A stretch of 64,000 nt of DNA from Phreatobacter aquaticus (GCF_005160265.1 NZ_CP039865.1:4240828-4304827), one strand, 5' to 3'. Numbered from the stretch's first letter, positions 33,521 through 43,162 are shown. Numbers and translations are program-made. Notes: a model not told the origin generated them from the sequence alone.

Positions 33521-34990
33521 TCAGATCCCGAGCTTTGCCTTCAGCATCGCATTCACGGCTTCCGGATTGGCCTTGCCGCCGGAGGCCTTCATCACCTGGC
33601 CAACGAACCAGCCGAGCATGGTCGGCTTGGCGATCGCCTGCTGCACCTTGTCCGGATTGGCCGCAATCACCTCGTCGATCACCTTCTCGATGGCGCCGGT
33701 ATCGGTCACCTGCTTCATGCCGCGGGCTTCGACGACCGCGGCCGGGTCACCGCCCTCGGTATAGATGATCTCGAACAGATCCTTGGCGATCTTGCCGGAA
33801 ATGACGCCCGACGCGATCAGGTCGACAATGCCGCCGACCTGGGCGGGGGTCACCGGCGAGGTCGTGACATCCTTGCCGTCCTTGTTCAGGCGGCCGAACA
33901 GCTCGTTGATCACCCAATTGGCCGAGGCCTTGGCGTCGCGGCCCTTGGCCACCTGTTCAAAATAGTCGGCGCTCTCGCGCTCCAGCACGAGGATCGAGGC
34001 GTCGTAGGGGGTGAGCCCATACTGGCTGATGAAGCGCGCCTTCTTCTCGTCCGGCAGCTCGGGGAGATGCTGGGCGAGATCGTCGACATAGGCCTGGTCG
34101 AATTCGAGCGGCAGCAGATCGGGATCGGGGAAATAGCGGTAATCATGCGCTTCTTCCTTGGAGCGCATGGAGCGGGTCTCGCCCTTGGCCGCGTCGTAGA
34201 GGCGGGTCTCCTGGTCGATCGTGCCGCCATCCTCGATGATGCCGATCTGGCGGCGCGCCTCATAGTCGACGGCCTGGCCGATGAAGCGGATCGAATTGAC
34301 GTTCTTGATCTCGCAGCGCGTGCCGAAGGGATCGCCGGGCTTGCGCACCGATACATTGACGTCGGCGCGCAGATTGCCCTTTTCCATGTCGCCGTCGCAG
34401 GTGCCGAGATAGCGCAGGATGGTGCGCAGCTTCGTCACATAGGCCTTGGCCTCGTCGGCTGAGCGCATGTCGGGCTTGGAGACGATCTCCATCAGCGCCA
34501 CGCCCGAGCGGTTGAGATCGACATAGGACAGGGTTGGATGCTGGTCGTGGATCGACTTGCCGGCATCCTGTTCGAGATGCAGCCGCTCGATGCCGACCTC
34601 GAAGCTCTCGGTCGGCGAGAGGTCGACCGTCACAACGCCCTCGCCCACGACCGGGCTCTTGTACTGGCTGATCTGGTAGCCCTGCGGCAGGTCCGGATAG
34701 AAATAGTTCTTCCGGTCGAACACGCTGCGGTGGTTGATCTGCGCCTTCAGACCAAGGCCGGTGCGGATCGCCTGGCGCACGCATTCCTCGTTGATCACCG
34801 GCAGCATGCCCGGCATGGCCGCGTCGACCAGGCTGACATGGCTGTTGGGCTCGGCGCCGAAGCCCGTGGACGCGCCCGAGAACAGCTTGGCGTTGCTGGC
34901 CACCTGGGCGTGGATTTCCAGACCGATCACGATTTCCCAGTCGCCGGTGGCGCCGGGGATCAGGTTCTTCGGGTTGGCATGGGCTGTCAT
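33521..34990 (-). CDS. gatB: Aspartyl/glutamyl-tRNA(Asn/Gln) amidotransferase subunit B
   Basis: 489 residues, standard length. The kinase domain starts [78 protein letters not shown] and the [17 protein letters not shown] motif are all canonical. The YqeY-like tRNA-binding tail ([26 protein letters not shown]) is complete. It phosphorylates mischarged Glu/Asp-tRNA before amidation by GatA. The open frame runs 46 codons further upstream, but MTAHANPKN is the family-like start. Confidence 0.97.
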   Translation of the reverse strand: MTAHANPKNLIPGATGDWEIVIGLEIHAQVASNAKLFSGASTGFGAEPNSHVSLVDAAMPGMLPVINEECVRQAIRTGLGLKAQINHRSVFDRKNYFYPDLPQGYQISQYKSPVVGEGVVTVDLSPTESFEVGIERLHLEQDAGKSIHDQHPTLSYVDLNRSGVALMEIVSKPDMRSADEAKAYVTKLRTILRYLGTCDGDMEKGNLRADVNVSVRKPGDPFGTRCEIKNVNSIRFIGQAVDYEARRQIGIIEDGGTIDQETRLYDAAKGETRSMRSKEEAHDYRYFPDPDLLPLEFDQAYVDDLAQHLPELPDEKKARFISQYGLTPYDASILVLERESADYFEQVAKGRDAKASANWVINELFGRLNKDGKDVTTSPVTPAQVGGIVDLIASGVISGKIAKDLFEIIYTEGGDPAAVVEARGMKQVTDTGAIEKVIDEVIAANPDKVQQAIAKPTMLGWFVGQVMKASGGKANPEAVNAMLKAKLGI

Positions 34991-35120
34991 GGGCGAAACG
35001 GTCTCGAACGATGGAAGGGCTCGTTCGGGAGTAGCCAATGAGGCGGCGGGGGGCAAGGGATTTGGGGCGTGGGCGGCGCCGCGCAGGCACTGAATGGCGG
35101 CTGGGTGGCTGGGCAAGAGG

Positions 35121-35276
35121 CCCCTCACCCTAACCCTCTCCCCGTGAACGGGGAGAGGGAACGTCTCCGCTGACCCGAGGAGATACAGACACGTGAAAGA
35201 CCTGGCAGTGCGCAGGTCGAGAATGCGCGCTGGAATTCCCTCTCCCCGCCTGCGGGGAGAGGGCTAGGGTGAGGGG
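35121..35276. repeat. Nested inverted-repeat element (MITE/REP-like)
   Basis: The outer arms at 35121-35143 and 35254-35276 are complementary at 22 of 23 bases (GGGTGAGGGG-type ends). Each arm also closes an inner hairpin of its own (CCTCTCCCC-gtgaac/a-GGGGAGAGG and the equivalent on the right). The interior is non-coding. Similar CCTCTCCC palindromes occur at 46810-46838 and near 63.7 kb, so it is a dispersed family. Confidence 0.7.
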
Positions 35277-35324
35277 CAATCTCCAATCGTCGCCACTCAC
35301 CAGGCGCTAAGCGAAGCCTGATCC

Positions 35325-36035
35325 CTAAAGCGGCACCGATCCCCGTCCGACGAACAGGATCGGCCCTGTCGGCCGCCCCGTCGGCGAACCGCCTGCCGGC
35401 TCCAGCGTGATCTCGTACAATTGCTGGTCCACCGGGCGCGGCATGCCGGTCGTCACATAATCCTGCTGGCGGGCTTCCCCCATCAGGCCAACCGAGCGCG
35501 GTCCGACAGAGCGGTCCCACAAGGTCCAGACCTGCAGGGTCCGCCCCGCCGGCACCGGAATGGCCTTCAGCGGCACCACGCGGATGCGCCCGTCGGCATA
35601 GGCTTCCACAATGGCTCCGGCCTCGTTGGTGTTCGGCGCGTTGAGCACGGCGACGACGCTTGGCCCCACCGGCCCGCGACCCGGCTGCGCCACCATGACG
35701 ATGGCCAGCACCAGCGCGGCCAGCGCACCAGCAACGGAGGCCGCTCGAAGCGCCGCAACATTGGCCCAGAGGCCGGCAAACCAGCCCGGCGAGCCGCTTG
35801 CGGCAACAGGCGCCGCACCCTGCCCGATCGCCTTCTCGATGGCCGGCCAGAGGGCCGCCGAGGGCTCGAAGGACGGCGCGCTCTCGTCCAGCGGCATGAG
35901 ACGCGCGCGCCAGTCGGCGACCGCCTGGCGGGTCTCCGCATCGGTGGCGATCTGCCGCTCGAAGACTTCTCTCTCGCTGTCGGTCATCAGCCCGGCCACA
36001 TATTCGCCTGCGGTTGCAATGAGGTCGTTGGTCAT
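35325..36035 (-). CDS. RskA-type anti-sigma factor
   Basis: About 236 residues. The N-terminal sigma-binding region reads LIATAGEYVAGLMTDSEREVFE, followed by one membrane segment (about residues 96-116, VAGALAALVLAIVMVAQ) and the periplasmic RskA domain (VVAVLNAPNTNEAGAIVEAY; GRTLQVWTLWDRSVGPRSVGL; YEITLEPAGGSPTGRPTGPIL). There is no ZAS-type HxxxCxxC. It overlaps the sigma gene by ATGA and would hold that sigma factor at the membrane until an envelope signal releases it. Confidence 0.9.
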   Translation of the reverse strand: MTNDLIATAGEYVAGLMTDSEREVFERQIATDAETRQAVADWRARLMPLDESAPSFEPSAALWPAIEKAIGQGAAPVAASGSPGWFAGLWANVAALRAASVAGALAALVLAIVMVAQPGRGPVGPSVVAVLNAPNTNEAGAIVEAYADGRIRVVPLKAIPVPAGRTLQVWTLWDRSVGPRSVGLMGEARQQDYVTTGMPRPVDQQLYEITLEPAGGSPTGRPTGPILFVGRGSVPL

Positions 36036-36574
36036 CCCATGCACTCCTTCAGGGACACCAGCGACCGGCGGATCCACGCTTTCACGGTTCCGAGCGGCAC
36101 CGCGAGGCGCCCGGCGATCTCGCCATGCGAGAACCCGTCGACATAGGCCATGAGCAGGCTGGTGCGGCGCTTGGTGTCGAGACCTTCCAGGCAGCGGCGC
36201 AGCGCGTGGGTTTCCGGCAAGCGCTGCGTGGCGTTGTAGGCCTCGATGCTCGCCTCCGAGGTCGCATCCTCCGGCACCTCGTCGACCAGGTCCTCTCGCC
36301 GCCCGTCACGCAGCACATTGAGTGCCTGGTTGCGGACGATCTGATAGAGCCAGGCCTTGGGGGGCCCCAGGGCTGCATCGTAGCGATGGGCATTGCGCCA
36401 GATCTTGACGAAGGCCTCCTGCACGACCTCCTCTGCCAGCTCGCGCCGCTTCACGATGCGCATGGCAACCCCGATCATCGGCGGGCATTCGGATTCATAG
36501 ATGATGCGGAGCGCGGCGCGATCACCCGTCGCGCAGCGCGCCAGCGCATCCTTCAGGTCGGCGGCAGACGCCAT
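36032..36574 (-). CDS. ECF-type RNA polymerase sigma factor
   Basis: 180 residues. Region 2 is EEVVQEAFVKIWRNAHRYDAA preceded by MRIVKRRELA. Region 4 is HALRRCLEGLDTKRRTSLLMAY and GFSHGEIAGRLAVPLGTVKAWIRRSL. It directs polymerase to stress-type promoters under control of the overlapping anti-sigma gene. Subgroup is not assigned. Upstream on its strand a TGCATCC / TGTATC pair with 16-base spacing may be an autoregulated promoter. Confidence 0.92.
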   Translation of the reverse strand: MASAADLKDALARCATGDRAALRIIYESECPPMIGVAMRIVKRRELAEEVVQEAFVKIWRNAHRYDAALGPPKAWLYQIVRNQALNVLRDGRREDLVDEVPEDATSEASIEAYNATQRLPETHALRRCLEGLDTKRRTSLLMAYVDGFSHGEIAGRLAVPLGTVKAWIRRSLVSLKECMG

Positions 36575-36604
36575 GACGGTCCTCCGGGGGAACTCATGGA
36601 CACT

Positions 36605-36633
36605 GATACACGCTGGCGATGTCAGCGGATGCA
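36605..36633 (-). promoter_or_regulatory. Possible ECF-dependent promoter of the sigma operon
   Basis: On the minus strand TGCATCC (36633-36627) and TGTATC (36610-36605) are 16 bases apart, about 30 bases before the sigma ATG. The TGATCC/TGCATCC-like upstream element resembles -35 boxes used by some alphaproteobacterial ECF factors. Based on position and pattern only. Confidence 0.25.
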
Positions 36634-36772
36634 GCCACCGCGGATCGCGCGAGAAAATTCTTGGGGGCCGCCGTGCATCCAAAGGGGTGGCTGAGGAGTA
36701 ACGACATTGCGGCGCCCCCCGCCGAAAGGGCTTGGCCCGAGGCGCTCCCGTCGTCCAAAGGCCTTGCCCGGC

Positions 36773-36794
36773 GGCCCCGCGCGAATGCGGGGCC
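36773..36794 (-). terminator. GC-rich hairpin after small membrane protein gene
   Basis: GGCCCCGC (36773-36780) and GCGGGGCC (36787-36794) form an 8-bp stem with a 6-base loop just after the stop of the gatA-linked membrane protein gene. No T tract follows. Confidence 0.35.
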
Positions 36795-36802
36795 GAGCGC
36801 CT

Positions 36803-37015
36803 CTAGCTGCGCTCGATCCGGCGGGCGACATGGCGACTGACGAACCCCGCCACCATCGTGGAAAGCGCGCCTATCCCCAGATAAACCAGCTTGAAGGTCG
36901 GGTCGCTCGCCCGCCAGGCCATGAACAGATAGAGCAGCAGAAGCAGCGTCAGCGCCCAGAGAAGCCACGCGAAGACTGACAGGCAGGCAATCGCGACGGC
37001 CCGGGCGATGAGCAT
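36803..37015 (-). CDS. Small membrane protein downstream of gatA
   Basis: 70 residues with two hydrophobic helices (about 5-35, VAIACLSVFAWLLWALTLLLLLYLFMAW, and 43-60, KLVYLGIGALSTMVAGFV) and a basic tail (SRHVARRIERS). The start follows the gatA stop by one base, so it is co-transcribed with gatCA. I do not recognise a family. Confidence 0.65.
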   Translation of the reverse strand: MLIARAVAIACLSVFAWLLWALTLLLLLYLFMAWRASDPTFKLVYLGIGALSTMVAGFVSRHVARRIERS

Positions 37016-37016
37016 G

Positions 37017-38498
37017 TCAGGCCCACCAGCGGTCGGTGACCGGGAATGTGCCCTTGGCCTTCTCGATGACACTGGCGACCGAGAACAGGGTCTCCTCGTC
37101 GAAGGCGCGACCGATCAGCTGCAGGCCGATCGGCAGGCCCTGCGGGTCAAGACCCGCAGGCACCGCGATGCCCGGCAGGCCCGCCATGTTCACCGTCACC
37201 GTGAACACGTCGAGGAGATACATTTCCACCGGGTCGGCGGTGCCCTTCTCGCCGAAACCGAAGGCCGATGACGGCGTGGAGGGCGTCAGGATCGCATCGA
37301 CGCCCGAGGCATAGGCCTGCTCGAAATCCTGCTTGATCAGGGTGCGCAGCTTCTGCGCCTTGACGTAATAGGCGTCGTAATAGCCGGCCGAGAGCACATA
37401 GGTGCCGATCATGATGCGCCGCTTGACCTCCTTGCCGAAGCCCTTGGCGCGGGTCTTCTCGTAGAGGTCGGCAATGTTCTCGCCCGGAACGCGCAGGCCG
37501 TAGCGCACGCCGTCATAGCGGGCGAGGTTCGACGAGGCCTCCGCCGGCGCGACGATATAATAGGCCGGCAGCGCATATTTGGTGTGGGGAAGCGAGATCT
37601 CGACGATATTCGCGCCGGCTTCCTTCAGGACGGCGGCGCCGTCCATCCAGAGCTTCTCGATCTCCGGCGGCATACCCTCGACGCGATATTCCTTCGGAAT
37701 GCCGATGGTCATGCCCTTCACCGACTTGCCGACAGCCTTGGTGTAATCGGGCACGGGCAGGTCGACGCAGGTCGTGTCCTTGGCGTCGGGACCGGCAAAG
37801 GATCGCAGCAGCATCGCCGTGTCCATCACGGTGCGGGCGATGGGCCCGGCCTGGTCGAGCGAGGACGCAAAAGCCACCACGCCCCAGCGCGACACGCGAC
37901 CATAGGTCGGCTTGATGCCGACTGTGCCCGTGAAGGCGGCGGGCTGGCGGATCGAACCGCCGGTATCGGTGGCGGTGGCGCCTGCGCAGAGATAGGAGGC
38001 AACCGCCGTCGAAGAGCCACCGGACGAGCCGCCGGGCACCAGCGGCGCGGTGTCGCCGTTGCGCCGCCACGGATTGACCGCGCCGGGAAAGCAGCTGGTC
38101 TCGTTCGACGAGCCCATGGCGAATTCGTCGTTGTTCAGCTTGCCGAGCATCACGGCGCCGTCGCGCCACAGGTTCGACGTCACCGTCGACTCATAGGTCG
38201 GCACGAAATTGCCGAGAATGTTCGAACAGGCCGTGGTCCGGGTACCCTTGGTGCAGAACAGGTCCTTGACGCCAAGCGGAATGCCTTCCAGGGGGCCGAC
38301 CTCGCCCTTGGCGATGCGGGCGTCGGAGGCCTTCGCCATCTCGAGCGCCTTGTCCGGCGTCTCCAGCACATAGGCATTGAGCTTGCGCCCGGCTTCCATG
38401 GCCGTGAGATAGGCCTGGCTCAGCTCGACAGCCGAGAACTTCTTGGTGGCGAGGCCGTCATGGGCCTCGGCGATCGACAGGTGGGTGAGATCGGTCAT
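37017..38498 (-). CDS. gatA: Aspartyl/glutamyl-tRNA(Asn/Gln) amidotransferase subunit A
   Basis: 493 residues. Amidase-signature triad K78 (GVKDLFCT), S158 (GGSSGGSS) and S182 (DTGGSIRQP), plus the GatA-typical [16 protein letters not shown] and [21 protein letters not shown]. It releases ammonia from glutamine and passes it to the GatB site. Gap to gatC is 5 bases. Confidence 0.97.
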   Translation of the reverse strand: MTDLTHLSIAEAHDGLATKKFSAVELSQAYLTAMEAGRKLNAYVLETPDKALEMAKASDARIAKGEVGPLEGIPLGVKDLFCTKGTRTTACSNILGNFVPTYESTVTSNLWRDGAVMLGKLNNDEFAMGSSNETSCFPGAVNPWRRNGDTAPLVPGGSSGGSSTAVASYLCAGATATDTGGSIRQPAAFTGTVGIKPTYGRVSRWGVVAFASSLDQAGPIARTVMDTAMLLRSFAGPDAKDTTCVDLPVPDYTKAVGKSVKGMTIGIPKEYRVEGMPPEIEKLWMDGAAVLKEAGANIVEISLPHTKYALPAYYIVAPAEASSNLARYDGVRYGLRVPGENIADLYEKTRAKGFGKEVKRRIMIGTYVLSAGYYDAYYVKAQKLRTLIKQDFEQAYASGVDAILTPSTPSSAFGFGEKGTADPVEMYLLDVFTVTVNMAGLPGIAVPAGLDPQGLPIGLQLIGRAFDEETLFSVASVIEKAKGTFPVTDRWWA

Positions 38499-38503
38499 CG
38501 GGC

Positions 38504-38791
38504 TTACTCCACCACCTTCGGCACGGCAAAGAACGTGCCCTCGCGCTCGGGCGCGTTGGCGACGATCTGATCGGCGATCTCGCCATCGGTCACGACGTCC
38601 TGGCGCTTCTTCATGACCATCGGGGTCACCGAGGTCATCGGCTCGACATTCGAGACGTCGACCTCGTTGAGCTGCTCGACAAAGGCGAGGATGGCGTTGA
38701 TCTCGCCCTGGAGGTGGGGAACCTCCTCATCGGTGACGGCGATGCGCGCGAGATGCGCGATACGACGGACGGTCGCCTGGTCGACGGACAT
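38504..38791 (-). CDS. gatC: Aspartyl/glutamyl-tRNA(Asn/Gln) amidotransferase subunit C
   Basis: 95 residues, normal for Gat[29 protein letters not shown] and [15 protein letters not shown]. It wraps around and stabilises the GatA-GatB pair. First gene of the gatCA transcript. Confidence 0.96.
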   Translation of the reverse strand: MSVDQATVRRIAHLARIAVTDEEVPHLQGEINAILAFVEQLNEVDVSNVEPMTSVTPMVMKKRQDVVTDGEIADQIVANAPEREGTFFAVPKVVE

Positions 38792-38876
38792 TGTTCGGAT
38801 ACACCCGATCGCGTGGGAAAAACTGATCCGGCCTCATAGCACCCGGCCGTTTCGCGCCGCAACCGCGCTTGTGGGT

Positions 38877-39134
38877 TCAGTGTCGCCTGGATGGATCGTC
38901 GAAACGTCCGGTGGCATCGACCACGACGGCGCGCGCCTCGGCCAGGAACCGCTCGCGCATCATGCGGGCGACATCCGCCCCGCCCTGCTGGATCGGGGCC
39001 ACCGGCAGGGATTCGCCTGGCGCAATCGATCCATCGACGGCCCACGCCGCCGCATAGAGCGCCTGATACGCCTCAAGACGCATCAGGGCGCCGGCCCGGT
39101 TCAGGCGGCCGAATGGCCGCGCAGTCGCAATCAT
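38877..39134 (-). CDS. Hypothetical protein
   Basis: 85 residues: [28 protein letters not shown], then [26 protein letters not shown]. It looks like a small, mainly helical soluble protein; no family recognised. It lies just upstream of gatC on the same strand. Confidence 0.5.
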   Translation of the reverse strand: MIATARPFGRLNRAGALMRLEAYQALYAAAWAVDGSIAPGESLPVAPIQQGGADVARMMRERFLAEARAVVVDATGRFDDPSRRH

Positions 39135-39290
39135 GGTCCCACCCCTGGTGACCTTGCGATCCTAATGCGGGCCGATCCGGGGCGCGACGGAAACCATTGG
39201 TTAACCTTGATGGGCGCGCGGCCGCTTTGGATTTCCACCCACACCGCGCTAGAAAGCAGCCAACCACGCCCCCTCGCCCGGATCTCAGCC

Positions 39291-39743
39291 ATGTGCGCCA
39301 GTTGCGACGACACCTTCGCCAGCCCCGGCCCGAAATCCGAGCTTGAGGAAGGCATGGCGCTCACCCCGCGCTTCGGCGCCGACGGGTTGATCACCGCCAT
39401 CGCCACCGATGCCGCGACCGGCGACCTCCTGATGGTCGCCCACATGAATGCCGAGGCGCTCAAGAAGACCATCGAGACCGGCGAGGCCTGGTACTGGTCG
39501 CGCTCGCGCGCCGCCCTCTGGCACAAGGGCGACACGTCCGGGCAGATTCAGACCATCGTCGAGATGCGCATCGACTGCGACCAGGATGCGGTCTGGATGA
39601 AGGTCAAGGTCGGCGGCGATGGCGGCTCCTGCCATACGGGCCGGCGCACCTGCTTCTATCGCGCCATCCCGACCGGGCGTCCGGTGGAGGGCCTGACCCT
39701 CGAACCGCGCGACGCCGGCAAACTGCGCCCGGCCTTCGGTTGA
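39291..39743 (+). CDS. hisI: Phosphoribosyl-AMP cyclohydrolase
   Basis: 150 residues. [28 protein letters not shown] is the family hallmark. [11 protein letters not shown] carries the metal aspartates, and [11 protein letters not shown] the zinc cysteines. It opens the adenine ring of PR-AMP in histidine synthesis. As in many alphaproteobacteria it is a single-function protein without the HisE domain. The ATG giving MCASCDDTF was chosen. Confidence 0.95.
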   Translation: MCASCDDTFASPGPKSELEEGMALTPRFGADGLITAIATDAATGDLLMVAHMNAEALKKTIETGEAWYWSRSRAALWHKGDTSGQIQTIVEMRIDCDQDAVWMKVKVGGDGGSCHTGRRTCFYRAIPTGRPVEGLTLEPRDAGKLRPAFG

Positions 39744-39748
39744 GCCCC

Positions 39749-40774
39749 ATGTTGAGACTGAGGCGACCGCGCGACACGATCGTGGAGACCGAGGGCGTCG
39801 CTCCGCGCCCGGCCATCGGGCTGGCGCTTGGCGGCGGCGCGGCCCGCGGCCTCGCCCATATCGGCGTGATCCGCACCCTCGTGAAGGCCGGCTACCCGCC
39901 GGACGTGATCGCAGGCACCTCCATTGGCGGGGTCGTTGGCGGCCTCTACGCCGCCGGCAAGCTCGACGTCTTCGCCGACTGGGCGCTATCGCTGACCCGG
40001 CGCGAGGTGATCCGCCTGGTCGATATCGCGATTTCCGGCGGCGGGCTGATGGGCGGATCGAGGCTTGCCCAGTTGCTGGAACGCGAGCTCGGCGAGACCC
40101 GCATCGAGGATCTGCCCATAGGCTTTGCCGCGGTCGCGACCGAAATCGGCACCGGCCACGAGATCTGGCTGACACGTGGCCGGCTTCTGACGGCGCTACG
40201 CGCCTCCTATGCCCTGCCAGGCATCCTGCCGCCGGTGCGCGTCGGCGGCCGCTGGCTGATGGATGGTGCGCTGTCGAACCCGGTCCCGGTCTCGGTGACC
40301 CGCGCTCTCGGCGCGCGGCTGGTGATCGCGGTCAGCCTGAACGCCGATGCGCTGGGCCGGGCAACCGTCATCCAGGATCACGGCACCGATGCCGAGGACG
40401 AGGCGCGCCCGCTGGTGGAGAAGCGGCCGCGGGTCCGCGCCGTGGTCAATCTCGGCAAGGGCCTGGGGCGTGGCCTTGGCCGGGCCCTTGTCCGTCCATT
40501 GCGCGGCCGCGACGAAGCAGCGGTCGACCCCCGTATCGCGATCGCGCGCTCCCCTGGTTTCACGACCGTGATGGCCAAGGCCTTCAACGCCACCCAGGAG
40601 CGCATTGCCCGCACCCGGCTCGCCGGCGATCCGCCGAACGTGCTGATCGGCCCGCGTCTGTCGAAACTCGGCTTGTTCGATTTCCACCGGGCGGCCGATG
40701 CCATCGCGTTCGGCGAGGAAGCCACCGAACGCCTGCTGCCGGATATCGCCGAAGCCCTGAAGGCGGTGTCCTGA
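39749..40774 (+). CDS. Patatin-like phospholipase (RssA/NTE-type)
   Basis: 341 residues with the oxyanion glycine motif GLALGGGAARGLAHIGVI, nucleophile elbow GTSIGG and the catalytic dyad aspartate in MDGALSNPVPV. It hydrolyses acyl esters of lipids, probably at the inner face of the membrane; no signal peptide. A TTG three codons upstream overlaps the hisI stop, so the genes are probably coupled. Confidence 0.9.
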   Translation: MLRLRRPRDTIVETEGVAPRPAIGLALGGGAARGLAHIGVIRTLVKAGYPPDVIAGTSIGGVVGGLYAAGKLDVFADWALSLTRREVIRLVDIAISGGGLMGGSRLAQLLERELGETRIEDLPIGFAAVATEIGTGHEIWLTRGRLLTALRASYALPGILPPVRVGGRWLMDGALSNPVPVSVTRALGARLVIAVSLNADALGRATVIQDHGTDAEDEARPLVEKRPRVRAVVNLGKGLGRGLGRALVRPLRGRDEAAVDPRIAIARSPGFTTVMAKAFNATQERIARTRLAGDPPNVLIGPRLSKLGLFDFHRAADAIAFGEEATERLLPDIAEALKAVS

Positions 40775-40801
40775 GGCCTGAAGCCCAGTGTTCCACCAGG
40801 C

Positions 40802-41233
40802 TCAGGAATTCATGATGTAGTCCTTGAGCGCCGAGGTCTCGCTCTCCATCTCGGCAAGCCGCCATTTGACCACGTCGCCGATCGACATGATGCCGACGAG
40901 CCGGCCCGTCTCGACGACCGGCAGATGGCGGAACTTGCCGGCGGTCATCGTCTCCATCAATTGCCCGAGCGTGTCAGCCTCGGAACAGGTGATGACATTG
41001 CGGGTCATCGTGTCGCCAACCGTCCGGTCGAGCGCCGCCGCGCCCCGTTCCGAGATGGCGCGCACGATGTCGCGCTCCGACAGAATGCCGGCCACGCTCA
41101 TGCCGGTTGCGGTGACGACGATGGCGCCGATCTTCTTCTGCGCGAGCATGTGGGATGCGTCTGCCAGTGTCGCGTCCGGCGAGATGGTCGCGACCGATCT
41201 CCCCTTGGCCTCGAGGATGCTGCGCACATTCAT
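40802..41233 (-). CDS. CBS-domain pair protein
   Basis: 143 residues made of two CBS domains: ATISPDATLADASHMLAQKKIGAIVV / GILSERDIVRAISERG and VITCSEADTLGQLMETMTAGKFRHLPVV / GIMSIGDVVKWRL. Such stand-alone pairs bind adenine nucleotides and sense energy state; the partner is unknown. It is convergent with the patatin gene. Confidence 0.92.
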   Translation of the reverse strand: MNVRSILEAKGRSVATISPDATLADASHMLAQKKIGAIVVTATGMSVAGILSERDIVRAISERGAAALDRTVGDTMTRNVITCSEADTLGQLMETMTAGKFRHLPVVETGRLVGIMSIGDVVKWRLAEMESETSALKDYIMNS

Positions 41234-41364
41234 GGCGTTCCTCCGGTCTGCAGGGCTGTCACAGGGTAACAACCCCTTGCGCCTTGTCCGGTTTCCCGGA
41301 GGCCAGAGGATCGGGGGAGATGCAACAGAGCGCAAGACACTTGTCGTGCGGTGCAACACCGCAG

Positions 41365-42111
41365 TCAGCGGCGGACCGGATCGAAGAACGGGAACAGGAG
41401 CAATCCCGCGAGAAAGCCGCCGAGATGGGCCTGCCACGCGATCTGCTGGCCTTCTGCGCCGGGAATCGGCAGGCTGACCGCGCCAAACAGCACATTGAGC
41501 ACGATCCACACCACGATCATCGCCATGATGGTCGGGTGGCGCAGCATGCCGGCAAGGCCGAGCGAGGGGACTTCATAGGCCATCCGTCCGGGCAGGCGCA
41601 TCGGCCCAAGCGGCCCGCCAGGCTGGAAGATGAAGCGCAGCGCCGCCGCCGTGAAACCGGAGACCGCCGCCGAGGCTCCGACCACCGGGACGAACTGCGT
41701 CCCGAAAGCGGCCAGATGAGCCAGCGCGCCGGCCGCCGCCGTGACCGCGAACAGGAGCAGCGTCCGGATCACACCGAAGCGCCAGGCAACCGCCGACCCG
41801 AACACCACGAACCACACGGCATTGACGCCGAGATGGGTCCAGTCGGCATGCAGGAAGGCATAGGTGACGAAGGTCCAGACATCGCCCGCAGTCCCGCCCG
41901 GATAGATGCCCCAGGATGCGGCCGGCGAGCCGTCGAACCGCGCCGGGATGAACGCGAAGGCGAGCTGCACCTGCTCGTCGGTCTCGGGGCTGAGGATATA
42001 TTCGCGGACCGCGTGGATCGCGATCATCAGGCCCGCCAGCACGCCGACCACGCCGGGAATGTTGAAGATCGGTTCGCGTTCGGCCAAGGAAATCAGCGCT
42101 TTCACCGGCAT
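41365..42111 (-). CDS. Rhomboid-family intramembrane serine protease
   Basis: 248 residues with six or so hydrophobic helices. The oxyanion-type HLGVNAVWFVVFGSAVAWRFG (Asn), the catalytic serine in VGASAAVSGF and the catalytic histidine in WQAHLGGFLAGLLL are in the family order. It cleaves single-pass membrane proteins within the bilayer; targets not predictable. Confidence 0.88.
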   Translation of the reverse strand: MPVKALISLAEREPIFNIPGVVGVLAGLMIAIHAVREYILSPETDEQVQLAFAFIPARFDGSPAASWGIYPGGTAGDVWTFVTYAFLHADWTHLGVNAVWFVVFGSAVAWRFGVIRTLLLFAVTAAAGALAHLAAFGTQFVPVVGASAAVSGFTAAALRFIFQPGGPLGPMRLPGRMAYEVPSLGLAGMLRHPTIMAMIVVWIVLNVLFGAVSLPIPGAEGQQIAWQAHLGGFLAGLLLFPFFDPVRR

Positions 42112-42562
42112 GGCGCCGGGCGATGGGACGCCTCACTAGAGCCATTCGGCCTTCGGAGTCGAGAGGCGGCGAGGCCTCTGGCCAACCGGTCGCGCCAAAA
42201 AAAGAAGGGGAGGTCTTGCGACCTCCCCTGGCTGGAGCGCTGGACGCCACCGAAACGGCATCCGTTCGTCACGTCTCCATCTCCCCGTTGTCCCCAGGAA
42301 GAAGCCGTTTGAGTTGAGCGTGCGACCGGAGGAGTCAAAGCCCCGAGCGCCCGAAATCGTGGACAGGATCGAGAGACCACGACCAGCCTGGGGCGGCAAT
42401 CGAAACGCTTCGTTTACCTTAACGCGGAAACCGGTCGTTAACCGTCCGGCCTCCCCTGCCCCACGTCCTCCGCTGGCATGGCGCCTGCAAATCATCCCTC
42501 GAACGCCGCCCCGGACGCCCAATCTGTCCCCGAACGGCACGCTATTGACGAGGATGACAGCC
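42112..42562. other. Intergenic region with minus-strand terminator; possible small RNA
   Basis: No protein gene is supported between the rhomboid and PAS genes, which diverge here. A strong intrinsic terminator points leftward at 42197-42228, yet no minus-strand gene lies to its right. An unannotated transcript starting somewhere in 42.25-42.5 kb would explain it. Confidence 0.5.
42197..42228 (-). terminator. Intrinsic terminator (minus strand)
   Basis: Stem GGGGAGGTC / GACCTCCCC (42207-42215 with 42220-42228) with loop TTGC. On the minus strand it is followed by TTCTTTTTTT (A-rich on plus, 42197-42206). A perfect 9-bp stem plus T tract is a textbook Rho-independent terminator and also the usual 3' end of Hfq-binding small RNAs. 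Confidence 0.8.
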
Positions 42563-43162
42563 ATGACCAGCCACGCGACCGATACCCTGTTCGCCTATTG
42601 GGACAGCCTGCGGGGCCAGCGCATCGCCCCGGACCGCACGGAGATCGAGCCGAGGGCCATCGCATCGATCCTCGGCGACACCTTCGTTCTGGAGACCGAC
42701 CCGACAGGTTCCATCCGCTACCGGCTCGCCGGTTCGCGCATCTGCTCGGCCTTCGGCCAGGAAATGAAGGGCCAGCCCTTCATGACCGCATTTTCCGACG
42801 CCGACCGTGCGAGCCTCATCAAGGGGCTGGCCGATGCCCATGCCGCCTGCACGGGATTGCGCGTCACGCTGACCGGCACAAGCGCTGCAGGCCGCAAGGC
42901 CGAATTCGACACGGTGATCCTGCCGCTCGCCCATCGCGGGCGCATCGGACAGCGCATGATCGGCGCCCTCACCGGCCGCCAGGACCATTTCTGGACCAGC
43001 CACGATGCCATCCAGGCACTGGCCGTGAGCGATCTCCGCCTCACCTGGCCGACCTGGCAGGCCGCCGCCGTCGGTCAGAACCAGCCCGCCATGGCGCAAG
43101 GCCCCGCTGTCAACGCCGGCCGGCCCCAGCTGCGGCTGATTCAAGGCGGCAATGCCGCATGA
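42563..43162 (+). CDS. PAS-domain protein (PAS_5 family)
   Basis: 199 residues. The Hyphomicrobiales PAS_5 pattern is clear: LFAYWDSLRGQRIAPDRTEIEPRAIASILGDTFVLE, then YRLAGSRICSAFGQEMKGQPF. No output domain is attached; the C-terminus (GRPQLRLIQGG) is short. It may be a sensory partner of another protein. An ATG three codons earlier is equally possible; GAGG precedes both. Confidence 0.85.
   Translation: MTSHATDTLFAYWDSLRGQRIAPDRTEIEPRAIASILGDTFVLETDPTGSIRYRLAGSRICSAFGQEMKGQPFMTAFSDADRASLIKGLADAHAACTGLRVTLTGTSAAGRKAEFDTVILPLAHRGRIGQRMIGALTGRQDHFWTSHDAIQALAVSDLRLTWPTWQAAAVGQNQPAMAQGPAVNAGRPQLRLIQGGNAA

Noticed and set aside
42136-42564. Minus-strand ORF of 142 codons feeding the orphan terminator
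   Set aside because: It reads straight through the terminator hairpin, and the product is basic low-complexity sequence; a non-coding transcript explains the terminator better.
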